A model generated the notes under the pieces. That model ran no database searches and was not told where the DNA came from. It worked only from the letters and a program-made list of their open reading frames with translations. A DNA stretch of 64,000 nt from assembly GCA_934454405.1 (NCBI GenBank), contig CAKSFN010000004.1:1-64000 (forward strand), written 5' to 3'. This stretch comes from an uncultured Eubacteriales bacterium (lineage in GTDB: Bacteria > Bacillota > Clostridia > Oscillospirales > UBA644). This document shows positions 33,301 through 40,514 of this stretch, in pieces. Every line of letters starts with the position of its first letter. The first letter of the stretch is position 1. The position numbers and the translations under genes were made by a program.

Positions 33301-33329
33301 TTGAAATATTATTGCGTTCGTGGTATAAT
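33301..33329 (+). promoter_or_regulatory. Promoter of the ogg-birA-bioY operon, facing the acpP promoter
   Basis: TTGAAA (33301-33306) and TATAAT (33324-33329) are 17 bases apart. The predicted start falls near 33336, next to the -10 of the opposing acpP promoter. Confidence 0.8.
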
Positions 33330-33336
33330 TATTTAT

Positions 33337-33365
33337 ATTATAGCGGTTCATATGAAATTTGTCAA
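33337..33365 (-). promoter_or_regulatory. Promoter of acpP-ruvX
   Basis: On the minus strand a perfect TTGACA (33360-33365) and a perfect TATAAT (33337-33342) are 17 bases apart. The predicted start, near 33330, falls in the -10 of the plus-strand promoter. Confidence 0.88.
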
Positions 33366-33392
33366 GCCCTACATAAGAAAAAGGACTTTAAA

Positions 33393-34748
33393 ATGCGTAA
33401 TTTGTCGATAAAATGCGTCAATTCGGAACTCGGTGAATTCGAAATCGAAAACGCGGACATAAATCTGAAAGACACGTTTGAATGCGGTCAATGCTTCCGT
33501 TGGAACTATGTTGACGGCGTATGGCAAGGCGTTGCCTTCGGGCGTGCCGTCTATATGCGGCAGACGGAAAACGGTATATCCGTCGGCAATACCACGGAAG
33601 AAGATATTTACAATGTTTGGATTCCGTATCTCGACCTTGAGCACGATTACAAGCCTGTTCGCGATTTCTGCCAAAGTAATGCGTTTCTTGCCGCCGCAGC
33701 GGAAAGAGGAAGAGGTATTCGTATTCTGCAACAAGCGCCCGAAGAAACTATTTTTTCGTTTATAATCTCGTCGAACAACAATATTTCGCGTATCAAAAAG
33801 ATAGTGGAAGCATTCTGCGCGCTGTTCGGCGAAGAAATTTGGGTCGGAAACAGGCTGTTTTACGATTTTCCGAAAGCTGAAGCGTTAAAAAACGCGACGG
33901 TCAAAGACCTCGAACAGATACACGCGGGTTTCAGGGACAAATATCTTATCGACTGCGCAAGAGTTCTCAATGAAAATGCAGATTTCATATCTTCCCTTTC
34001 ATCTCTCGCCGCAGACGAAGCAAGAAAAAAGCTGAAAACGATAAAGGGAATAGGCGACAAGGTTGCGGACTGTATATTGCTGTTTGCTTTTCAAAAATAT
34101 GATGTTTTTCCGAAAGACGTATGGATAAACCGCGTGACAAGAGAAGTTTTTCATAAGAATTTCTCGGAAAAGGAACTCGGAGAGAACGCAGGTATAATAC
34201 AGCAGTATATGTTCTATTTCGGGCGTTCAAATCCCGATTTCCTCAAATTCGGCACATTTGACGAGCGACCGAGAATATTTTCGCTTGACGAAAGACCCGA
34301 TTTGATAAAAGAAACAGCAAAAGCGCTCTATGACGAGTTTGCGAGAGAAAGCGAAAGCGCGGCGTTTTTTGAAAGAATGGTAGAAAGCAGCGCAAACGCA
34401 AAAACCGCGCTGCCGAAAACGTTCATTCTGACCGTGAAAGGGCTTTTTGCGGGAACATGCGGACTTTGGAGAAGCGACCTGATGACAAGGCAGGATCTCT
34501 GCCCGTGGCTTGCGTTGCTTTATGTCAAACCCGAATACAGAAAGAGACATTTCGGTGCGCTGCTTCAAAAAGCGGTGGTTGAATATGCGCAAAAACTCGG
34601 TTATGAAAAAGTGTATCTGTATACCGATTTGAAGAAATACTACGACAAAACAGGCTGGAAACCGTTCGGAAAAGACCTTGAATGCGACGGAACGGAAAAA
34701 AGCCTATATGAGGTCGAAACAAAAGATTACGGCAATGAAGATAAATGA
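33393..34748 (+). CDS. 8-oxoguanine DNA glycosylase (Ogg) fused to a GNAT domain
   Basis: Residues 1 to about 290 match the Ogg1-type base-excision glycosylase: an N-terminal TBP-like domain (DTFECGQCFRWN), then helix-hairpin-helix-GPD with KGIGDKVADC and PKDVWINR. The catalytic Lys is K223 and the Asp D242, with the same spacing as K249/D268 of human OGG1. From about residue 330 to 440 a GNAT acetyltransferase fold follows (LLYVKPEYRKRHFGALLQKAV, then YLYTDLKKYYDKTGW), in the same frame. The start at 33393 has AAAGGA upstream. The birA start lies inside its last codons. The role of the GNAT part is unknown. Confidence 0.88.
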   Translation: MRNLSIKCVNSELGEFEIENADINLKDTFECGQCFRWNYVDGVWQGVAFGRAVYMRQTENGISVGNTTEEDIYNVWIPYLDLEHDYKPVRDFCQSNAFLAAAAERGRGIRILQQAPEETIFSFIISSNNNISRIKKIVEAFCALFGEEIWVGNRLFYDFPKAEALKNATVKDLEQIHAGFRDKYLIDCARVLNENADFISSLSSLAADEARKKLKTIKGIGDKVADCILLFAFQKYDVFPKDVWINRVTREVFHKNFSEKELGENAGIIQQYMFYFGRSNPDFLKFGTFDERPRIFSLDERPDLIKETAKALYDEFARESESAAFFERMVESSANAKTALPKTFILTVKGLFAGTCGLWRSDLMTRQDLCPWLALLYVKPEYRKRHFGALLQKAVVEYAQKLGYEKVYLYTDLKKYYDKTGWKPFGKDLECDGTEKSLYEVETKDYGNEDK

Positions 34749-35472
34749 AAAAAGATTAAGCGAACTGCTCGGTGACGAAGTAAAACTTTTTGTCTGCGAC
34801 GAAACGGGTTCAACAAACGAAGACGCGAAAGCGTTTTTGAAAGAACACGACGCAGAGAAAACTTTGTTTGTTGCCGATAAGCAGATAAAAGGAAAAGGAC
34901 GTTCGGGCAAATCGTTTTTCTCCCCCGAAAACGGGATATATATAACAGCGGTTTTGCCGAATGTTGACATTTTCAATCCCGGAAAAACTACGACGTCCGC
35001 AGCGGTTGCCGTGTGCAAAGCAATTGAAAAGCTGACAGACAAAAAGCCTGCGATAAAATGGGTCAACGATGTTTATCTGAACGGCAAAAAGATTTGCGGA
35101 ATACTCTGCGAAGCCGTCCCTGCAAAAAATGCGGCAGTCGTCGGCATCGGAATAAATTTCAGGGGAAGCGTATCTTCCCTGCCCGATGAACTTAAAGAAA
35201 AAGCCGGGTATCTTTTTTCCGAAAACGAGACGGCGGAACGCGAATGTCTTATCGCTGAAATAACGAAAAACCTTTATTTGAGCGGAAACGGGATTTCCGA
35301 ATACAAAAGCCGAATGTTCCTGCTCGGCAAGACCGTTACATTTGTAAAAAACGGCGTGACGCACGAAGCGACGGCTGTTGACGTTGACGAAAACGGACGG
35401 CTTACGGTAAAAGAAAATGAGAAAATAAAAACGCTTGACTCGGGAGAAGTCAGCGTGAAAGGAAAACTATGA
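34735..35472 (+). CDS. birA: Biotin--[acetyl-CoA-carboxylase] ligase, no HTH domain
   Basis: The 245-residue ligase joins biotin to carrier proteins through biotinyl-AMP. Motifs are GRSGKSFFSPENGIYITAVL (the GRGRxGR-like adenylate loop, here KGRSGK) and KWVNDVYLNGKKICGILCE. A small SH3-like C-terminal domain follows (residues about 200-245). The DNA-binding domain of bifunctional BirA is absent, so it cannot repress transcription itself. It overlaps the Ogg-GNAT gene by 14 bases and bioY by 4. Confidence 0.95.
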   Translation: MKINEKRLSELLGDEVKLFVCDETGSTNEDAKAFLKEHDAEKTLFVADKQIKGKGRSGKSFFSPENGIYITAVLPNVDIFNPGKTTTSAAVAVCKAIEKLTDKKPAIKWVNDVYLNGKKICGILCEAVPAKNAAVVGIGINFRGSVSSLPDELKEKAGYLFSENETAERECLIAEITKNLYLSGNGISEYKSRMFLLGKTVTFVKNGVTHEATAVDVDENGRLTVKENEKIKTLDSGEVSVKGKL

Positions 35473-36017
35473 AAAACCAAAAACTCAGAACACTTGTATA
35501 CATCGCGCTTATCGCCGCAATTCTTTGCGTGACCGCGCCGTGGGCTATACCGAACCCGCTGTCCCCCACTATCCCGTTCACGCTTGCGATTTTTGTTATC
35601 TCTTTATTCTCGCTGATTTTCGGCGCAAAGGTTTCCGTTCCAGCAACGGCGCTGTATATCGTCATCGGCGCGATAGGCGTCCCCGTATTTTCGGGCTTTG
35701 CGGGCGGTCTTGCAAAACTTGCGGGACCGACGGGCGGATACATTATCGGATTTTTGGGGCTTGCTTTTCTTGCGGGGCTTGCCGCATACCCGAAGTTTTC
35801 GGCAATATGGAAACGCATAATTCTGCTCATCGCGGGACTTGCCGTTGCCTACTTTTTCGGCACGGTCTGGTTTGTAATCAGCACAAAAACATCGTTCTTC
35901 CCCGCGCTCATGCTCTGCGTCGTGCCTTACATTCCGTTTGACCTCGCAAAACTCGCGCTTGCGCTCGGACTTTCTTCTCTTGTAAAAAGCCGCCTCGGAA
36001 GCAAAGTAAAAGTATAG
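35469..36017 (+). CDS. bioY: BioY biotin transporter S component
   Basis: BioY (182 residues, six helices) binds biotin as the S component of an ECF transporter. The conserved VPATALYIVIGAIGVPVFSGFAGG and LAGPTGGYIIGF blocks are present. It overlaps birA by ATGA, so ligase and uptake are co-expressed. No biotin synthesis genes are in the window, which suggests salvage. A strong terminator follows. Confidence 0.96.
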   Translation: MKNQKLRTLVYIALIAAILCVTAPWAIPNPLSPTIPFTLAIFVISLFSLIFGAKVSVPATALYIVIGAIGVPVFSGFAGGLAKLAGPTGGYIIGFLGLAFLAGLAAYPKFSAIWKRIILLIAGLAVAYFFGTVWFVISTKTSFFPALMLCVVPYIPFDLAKLALALGLSSLVKSRLGSKVKV

Positions 36018-36029
36018 TTTAAAATTCAA

Positions 36030-36090
36030 AAAAATCCCTTAGAGTCGTTTTACATAACAAGTTTTCAAAACGGCCTCTAAGGGATTTTTA
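36030..36090 (+). terminator. Terminator after bioY
   Basis: AAAAATCCCTTAGAG and its exact complement close a 30-base loop containing an inner GTTTT/AAAAC pairing. The right arm ends in TTTTT. Confidence 0.88.
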
Positions 36091-36100
36091 TTGTCATCAA

Positions 36101-36137
36101 AGAAAAAACATGAATACAGATTGGATATTTCATGTTT
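36101..36137 (-). terminator. Terminator of the lipoprotein operon
   Basis: On the minus strand AAACATGA (36130-36137) pairs with TCATGTTT (36106-36113) and is followed by TTTCTTT. It lies 11 bases beyond the lipoprotein stop codon. Confidence 0.7.
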
Positions 36138-36148
36138 AAATTCAGTAT

Positions 36149-36847
36149 TTATCTCCAGTCGACAACTGCGTCATGCGCAATCGAACTTTCAAGTGTAATT
36201 TTAGAACCATCGGTATACTCAATTTCAATTGAGTTGAACTTTATTTGTCCTCCAAAATCCTTGCAATAAAAACACCTTTCCCAGGTGGTTCGTCCTGATG
36301 AACATCCAGGTTTTAACGGACCAGTATATTGCAAAACGACATTTGAATCTTCGCCCATCTCATTCTTAGTTATATCTCCAACGGTATTATAGAAAGACAC
36401 ATCAAAATAAACATATTTGATTGTTTTTGAGGAACTCTTGTTCTTAAAAGTTATATATTGATCCATTCCACCGAGACTATTCATATAATATCTAAGAGAT
36501 GTTATATCAATAATATTTGGAACATCCTTTTTTGTAACAAGGCTTATTCCACATCTTGAACAAGAATACCCATACTTATTATGTCCTAAGGAAACTCCTT
36601 CTTTTGCATTGCAAACTGTGCATATCTTTGGAGATGTGCAGGTTGCAGCCTTCCATTTATGCTCTGTTAATTCTATCTTTTCAGTTTGTATTTCACCACA
36701 TTCACAAGATCTGACGCGCTGCCCCTCTTCTTTACACGTCGCTTGTTTTGTGATTTTCCAATCTCCAAAGGTATGAGTATGTGAACAACTTGAAAACGCA
36801 AGACATATTATTATAGTTATGATACAAATTAAAACTGTTTTTTTCAT
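36149..36847 (-). CDS. Putative lipoprotein with Cys-rich N-terminal repeats
   Basis: The 232-residue protein has a lipoprotein signal peptide ending in LAFSSC (lipobox Cys at about residue 21), so it should be anchored outside the membrane. Two or three short Cys-pair units follow (HTFGDWKITKQATCKEEGQ, HKWKAATCTSPKICTVC, YSCSRCG), then a beta-rich domain of about 130 residues with no family I recognise. The gene is much more AT-rich than its neighbours. It is the last of three minus-strand genes behind a putative invertible promoter. Confidence 0.78.
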   Translation of the reverse strand: MKKTVLICIITIIICLAFSSCSHTHTFGDWKITKQATCKEEGQRVRSCECGEIQTEKIELTEHKWKAATCTSPKICTVCNAKEGVSLGHNKYGYSCSRCGISLVTKKDVPNIIDITSLRYYMNSLGGMDQYITFKNKSSSKTIKYVYFDVSFYNTVGDITKNEMGEDSNVVLQYTGPLKPGCSSGRTTWERCFYCKDFGGQIKFNSIEIEYTDGSKITLESSIAHDAVVDWR

Positions 36848-36892
36848 TTTTCTTTATTTCCTTTTATTGTATTTTTCATTAAAATATCAGTC

Positions 36893-37579
36893 TCATGGAA
36901 TAGATTCAATGCACAACTTAATATTTTCAAGAGCATTCTCCTTGTAAATATTGTTGATTCTATCAATCCCATATTTATCAATTTTGTTTTGCGAAAGCAT
37001 CGTTTCCTTAATTGTTAATAACCCCAAATTATGAACACCTTTTTCAAATCGCTTTGCAATATCATCGTAAGACGCAATTTTTTCATTGTTAAGGTCAGCA
37101 TAAGAATCAAATATAGTCCATCTGCAACTTGAATCGTCGTAAAACAATAAAACATAATTAATAACGGTATTTCCAAAACTATTATTAGCAGCAACTTTTA
37201 TAACTGCGTTTTTTTTACCGTCGTACCATCCATCCCTTAAACAAAATGACTTAGAGTCTTTCAGAACATCTAAACACAATGCACTACAAACAGCAATTGT
37301 ATTTTCCCTTATAACTCCACTTTTTTCTTCATCTGTTTTTGCAACATGATACGCCTTTGAATAATCACCAACCGCCAAGAAATCATCTACTGTTTTCTGC
37401 AATTTCGGAACAAAAATAATACAAACAATAGCAATGATTAAAAGCAGGAAAGTAATTCCGCAAATTAGTATAATTCTGTTTATTTTTTTTTGTTTAAATT
37501 GATTACTTTTAACAATAGCATCAGAAGAAGTATCTGCAACGATTTGTTCTGTTTTTTCTGGTAGTTGACTATCGTTCAT
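36893..37579 (-). CDS. Single-pass membrane protein of unknown function
   Basis: The 228-residue product has a polar N-terminal segment of about 33 residues, one membrane helix (residues about 34-56, IILICGITFLLLIIAIVCIIFVP) and an extracellular part of about 170 residues. The start at 37579 follows GGTGG; it overlaps the end of the HTH gene by 11 bases. It resembles Gram-positive surface proteins of unknown function. AT-rich composition matches the rest of the cassette. Confidence 0.72.
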   Translation of the reverse strand: MNDSQLPEKTEQIVADTSSDAIVKSNQFKQKKINRIILICGITFLLLIIAIVCIIFVPKLQKTVDDFLAVGDYSKAYHVAKTDEEKSGVIRENTIAVCSALCLDVLKDSKSFCLRDGWYDGKKNAVIKVAANNSFGNTVINYVLLFYDDSSCRWTIFDSYADLNNEKIASYDDIAKRFEKGVHNLGLLTIKETMLSQNKIDKYGIDRINNIYKENALENIKLCIESIP

Positions 37580-37760
37580 TTTTATGTTCCACCTTTCTCC
37601 TACATTTTTGAGGTGGCAGAGCATCAACAGAAATATGCCAAGGACTTCCCGGAGAGTCTTGTGTTGCATCCAACAACCCTTCTCGGCACCATCGTGCCAC
37701 AGTACTCTGTTTTACCCCAAATTTTTCGGCGAATGCCTTTGTTCCTATTGTTTCACACAT
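37569..37760 (-). CDS. Small HTH protein, excisionase/MerR-like
   Basis: The 63-residue protein is essentially one winged helix-turn-helix (FAEKFGVKQSTVARWCREGLLDA), as in excisionases and MerR-type N-terminal domains, ending in a basic tail. AAAGGAGG lies 4 bases before the ATG. The ribosome site abuts the left inverted repeat of the putative invertible segment. It could regulate recombination direction, the promoter, or its own operon. Confidence 0.75.
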   Translation of the reverse strand: MCETIGTKAFAEKFGVKQSTVARWCREGLLDATQDSPGSPWHISVDALPPQKCRRKVEHKNER

Positions 37761-37805
37761 AAATCCTCCTTTTGTCTCAAAAAGCAGACTTATAAAAACA
37801 CAATT

Positions 37806-37818
37806 TTAACCGGGTTAA
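37806..37818. promoter_or_regulatory. Palindrome TTAACC-G-GGTTAA, possible operator
   Basis: A perfect 6-bp inverted repeat around a single G lies inside the candidate invertible segment, 46 bases upstream of the HTH start codon. It could be the binding site of the adjacent HTH protein. Confidence 0.4.
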
Positions 37819-37852
37819 TTTGATTGTTTTTTAATATTTTCATTACAAGGGG

Positions 37853-37881
37853 TTGCATTTTTTGTTTTTATGTGTTATAAT
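37853..37881 (+). promoter_or_regulatory. Extended -10 promoter inside the candidate invertible segment
   Basis: TTGCAT (37853-37858), 17 bases, then TGTTATAAT (37873-37881), a perfect extended -10. As drawn it fires to the right, into the hairpin at 37887-37934, away from the HTH/lipoprotein operon. No comparable promoter faces that operon in this orientation. Confidence 0.7.
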
Positions 37882-37886
37882 ATAGA

Positions 37887-37934
37887 AAAAATTAAGTGTC
37901 TCAGATTGTCTACTTTTTGAGACACTTAATTTTT
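37887..37934. terminator. 17-bp perfect hairpin, terminator for both directions
   Basis: Arms 37887-37903 and 37918-37934 are exact complements with A and T tracts outside, so it can stop the recombinase transcript (stop codon at 37936) and the plus-strand transcript from 37853. The right repeat of the invertible segment cuts through the right arm, so inversion would split the hairpin. Confidence 0.85.
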
Positions 37935-37935
37935 T

Positions 37936-38532
37936 TTACAATAAATACTCGGATCGGATTTTTCTATAAAATGTTGCCCGGCTCATTTCACATAATGTAA
38001 TTGCCTCTTTTGTTGAAATTATCCCTTCTTTCCAACGTTTAACTATATCAAAAAAATCAAGCGGTAAGTCTGTTTTTGGACGCCCGAATATAACACCTCT
38101 TTTCTGTGCGGCAGATATTCCCTCTGCCTGTCTCCTCTTTATGTTTTCTCTTTCATTTTGTGAAACAAAAGAAAGTATTTGCAATACTATATCAGATATG
38201 AATGTTCCAAGTAAATCCTTTTCCCTTCTAGTGTCAAGTAAAGGCATATCCAAAACAACTATATCTATTTCCTTTACTTTCGTCAAATACTGCCATTGTT
38301 CTTGTATTTGTTTATAATCTCGTCCCAAACGATCAATACTTATTAAAAACAATACATCCCCTTTCTTTATTTTTTGTAATAAGAGTTTATATTCGTTTCT
38401 TTCAAAATTCTTTCCTGATTGCTTATCAATAAATATATTTTCAAGGCTGATATTATATTTATTCAGAGCCACTATTTGCCTGTCCTCATTTTGATCCGTG
38501 CTTGAAACACGAACATAACCATATTTTGCCAT
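37936..38532 (-). CDS. Serine recombinase, resolvase/invertase size
   Basis: The 198-residue protein has the catalytic domain of small serine recombinases: YGYVRVSSTDQ with the nucleophile S10 and R8, and IDRLGRD in the active-site helix near residue 70. A C-terminal resolvase-type helix-turn-helix follows (GIISTKEAITLCEMSRATFYRKI). Its length matches Hin/Gin invertases and Tn3 resolvases. The start at 38532 has AAAGGAGAC upstream. No transposase accompanies it. It lies 13 bases from an inverted-repeat-bounded promoter segment, which makes DNA inversion its likely job. Confidence 0.9.
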   Translation of the reverse strand: MAKYGYVRVSSTDQNEDRQIVALNKYNISLENIFIDKQSGKNFERNEYKLLLQKIKKGDVLFLISIDRLGRDYKQIQEQWQYLTKVKEIDIVVLDMPLLDTRREKDLLGTFISDIVLQILSFVSQNERENIKRRQAEGISAAQKRGVIFGRPKTDLPLDFFDIVKRWKEGIISTKEAITLCEMSRATFYRKIRSEYLL

Positions 38533-38556
38533 TTTTTTCGTCTCCTTTGATTTTAT

Positions 38557-38590
38557 AAAAAATCGGTGAGCGTTCACTCACCGATTTTTT
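38557..38590 (-). terminator. Terminator of the glycogen operon
   Basis: AAAAAATCGGTGAG and its exact complement flank a 6-base loop. It follows the GH13 stop codon on the minus strand and separates the glycogen operon from the recombinase cassette. Confidence 0.9.
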
Positions 38591-38603
38591 TATACTTGCA
38601 GTT

Positions 38604-40514
38604 TTATTCTATCTCATAATCGGGCGTTTCGCCATCAAAACGGAGCATTGAACAGGTCAAAGACGAAACGGTCATATCCGACGCCTCGTCGCCGTTCAGC
38701 AGGTTCAGAACGGGATTTTCAAACGCGATTGACAGATTTTCATCGGAGCGGTTGACTACTGTCAGTATGCCTCCGTCGGCGTTTTTGCGTTCGAGAATAA
38801 GATACTCGGCAGTTGCTTCGCAAACGCGGAAATCTCCGTCCGTGAAAACGCCGTTTTCGGCACGGATAACGGAAAGCGTCCGCAAAAAGTCCGCAAGAGA
38901 ACAGTTTTCGTGTCCCCATGGGAATGTTCTGCGGTTGAACGGGTCATGATACCCCTCAATGCCGACTTCGTCGCCGTAAAAGACGCAAGGAAATCCGGGG
39001 ACGGTAAAAACGAGAGCAAGCGCAAGTTTTACAAGGCTTTCTCCCCTTGCCCTCTCGCTCTTATTCATTTTCAGAACCGCAAGCTCATCATTTGATTTTT
39101 CGTCCGAAGACGGGGCGGCAAGCGCGGTTATTATACGTTCCGTGTCGTGCGTGCCGAGAAAGTTCATCAAAAGCCGTGCGGCAAACGGCGGATATGTGCC
39201 ATAAACGTCGTGCAAAAGCGTTTTGAACTGAGCCGCGTCGCCGTTTCGCAGATATTCTATAACAGCCTTTCGGAGAGGATAATTCATAACGGAATCAAGT
39301 TCTTTTCCCCGGAAATATTCCCGGCGAGTCGAATACGCCACCTTGTTTGAAGCGTTTTCCCACACCTCGCCGTAAAGAACGCCGTCCGAGGTTTCTTTCT
39401 TGATTTTTTTGCGTATTGCGGCAATAAAACCGTCGGAAAGTTCGTCCGTAACATCAAGGCGAAAGCCGCGTACACCTTTTCGCATCCATTTTTCAAGCAC
39501 GCCGCCGTCGCCGCAGACAAACTCCCTGTATGACGGCTCGTCACAGCGGACGCGGGGCAGAATTTTGATATTCCACCAGCACTCGTAATCGTCGGGAAAA
39601 TGCCTGAACGTGTACCAATTAAAATACGGGGATTTTTCGCTTTGATACGCGCCCGTGTCGGGATAATTGCCGTACCTGTTAAAATAAACGCTGTCGTCGC
39701 CGGTGTGATTGAATACGCCGTCAAGGATTATGCCGATACCGCGTTTTTTTGCTTCCGATATCAGCAGATCGAGCGCCTCGTCGCCGCCGAAAGACTCATC
39801 GACACGCATATAATCGCCCGTATCGTATTTATGATTTGAGTAAGCGTCGAATATCGGGCTGAGATAGACAAGTTCCGTGCCGAGACTTTTGATATAGTCG
39901 AGTTTTTCGACAACCCCGTAAAGGTCGCCGCCGAACACCGTGTTATTTTTCAGAAAATCCCCGTTTTTCTTTGCGTATTCGGGGATACCGTTTTCCCAAT
40001 CCTCGTTCAGCACGGAAGATTTCTTTATTTCACATTTTCCGCTGCGGCGAAAACGGTCAACGAAGATATGATATATTATCCCTTTCGGGAAATATGTTAT
40101 TTCGTTGTCTGTGTCGTAAACAAGCAGTTGTCTTTCCGACGGAAGAGCGTTGACCGAAAGCTCCGAAAAACCGTCCGAAACGCAATATCTTTCGCCGTAA
40201 TATGTCTTAAACTCATATCTGTAAAAGAAAAGTCCGCCGTTACTGTCACAGAAATCGGAAACCTTTATCTCCGCCTCAAAAACATCGTGTCCGTTTTCAA
40301 ATGTTATCCATTCAAGCGGAACGGAAACGCCGCCGTGTTTTCCGAAGTCATCGTCCGCTCTCAGCCGGAAAACGCCGTCAAAAGCGCCGTAAACACGGGC
40401 AATATATACCCTGAAAACGGCTTTCACGCCGCAGGGAAGCGCGGAAGCGACGACGGGTTCAAACCCGCCGTCGCGTTTTATCAGAATCTGCTCGTGTGAA
40501 ACCGTTTTCCTCAT
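38604..40514 (-). CDS. GH13 alpha-amylase / neopullulanase-like enzyme
   Basis: This 636-residue intracellular GH13 enzyme has a beta-rich N-terminal domain (1-150), then the catalytic barrel. The four conserved regions are DGVFNHTG, GFRLDVTDEL (nucleophile Asp), LYGEVWEN (acid/base Glu) and FLGTHDTERI. The N-terminal module and motifs fit the cyclomaltodextrinase/neopullulanase group that trims maltodextrins. The start at 40514 overlaps the glgP stop (TAATG), indicating coupling; upstream in-frame codons lie inside glgP and are unlikely. With GlgP it would mobilise stored glycogen. Confidence 0.92.
   Translation of the reverse strand: MRKTVSHEQILIKRDGGFEPVVASALPCGVKAVFRVYIARVYGAFDGVFRLRADDDFGKHGGVSVPLEWITFENGHDVFEAEIKVSDFCDSNGGLFFYRYEFKTYYGERYCVSDGFSELSVNALPSERQLLVYDTDNEITYFPKGIIYHIFVDRFRRSGKCEIKKSSVLNEDWENGIPEYAKKNGDFLKNNTVFGGDLYGVVEKLDYIKSLGTELVYLSPIFDAYSNHKYDTGDYMRVDESFGGDEALDLLISEAKKRGIGIILDGVFNHTGDDSVYFNRYGNYPDTGAYQSEKSPYFNWYTFRHFPDDYECWWNIKILPRVRCDEPSYREFVCGDGGVLEKWMRKGVRGFRLDVTDELSDGFIAAIRKKIKKETSDGVLYGEVWENASNKVAYSTRREYFRGKELDSVMNYPLRKAVIEYLRNGDAAQFKTLLHDVYGTYPPFAARLLMNFLGTHDTERIITALAAPSSDEKSNDELAVLKMNKSERARGESLVKLALALVFTVPGFPCVFYGDEVGIEGYHDPFNRRTFPWGHENCSLADFLRTLSVIRAENGVFTDGDFRVCEATAEYLILERKNADGGILTVVNRSDENLSIAFENPVLNLLNGDEASDMTVSSLTCSMLRFDGETPDYEIE

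Larger units (their letters stand above)
37774..37923. repeat. 150-bp segment bounded by inverted repeats, candidate invertible promoter
   Basis: GTCTCAAAAAGCAGAC (37774-37789) recurs in inverted orientation at 37908-37923 as GTCTCAAAAAGTAGAC, one mismatch in 16; the preceding T is also shared. Each copy has GTCT/AGAC outer arms and a non-palindromic AA centre, as expected for serine-recombinase inversion sites. The interval holds a plus-strand extended -10 promoter and a palindrome. The recombinase gene starts its 3' end 13 bases beyond the right copy, and the HTH gene's ribosome site lies just beyond the left one. Inversion itself is not shown by a single sequence. Confidence 0.65.

Noticed and set aside
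32733..33392. Upstream extension of the Ogg-GNAT frame through ruvX and acpP
   Set aside because: It is antisense to two real genes; the promoter at 33301 and the AAAGGA site place the start at 33393.
36149..38532. The cassette as an IS607-like transposon
   Set aside because: The recombinase has the small resolvase/invertase layout with a C-terminal HTH, there is no TnpB, and the HTH protein is a separate gene.
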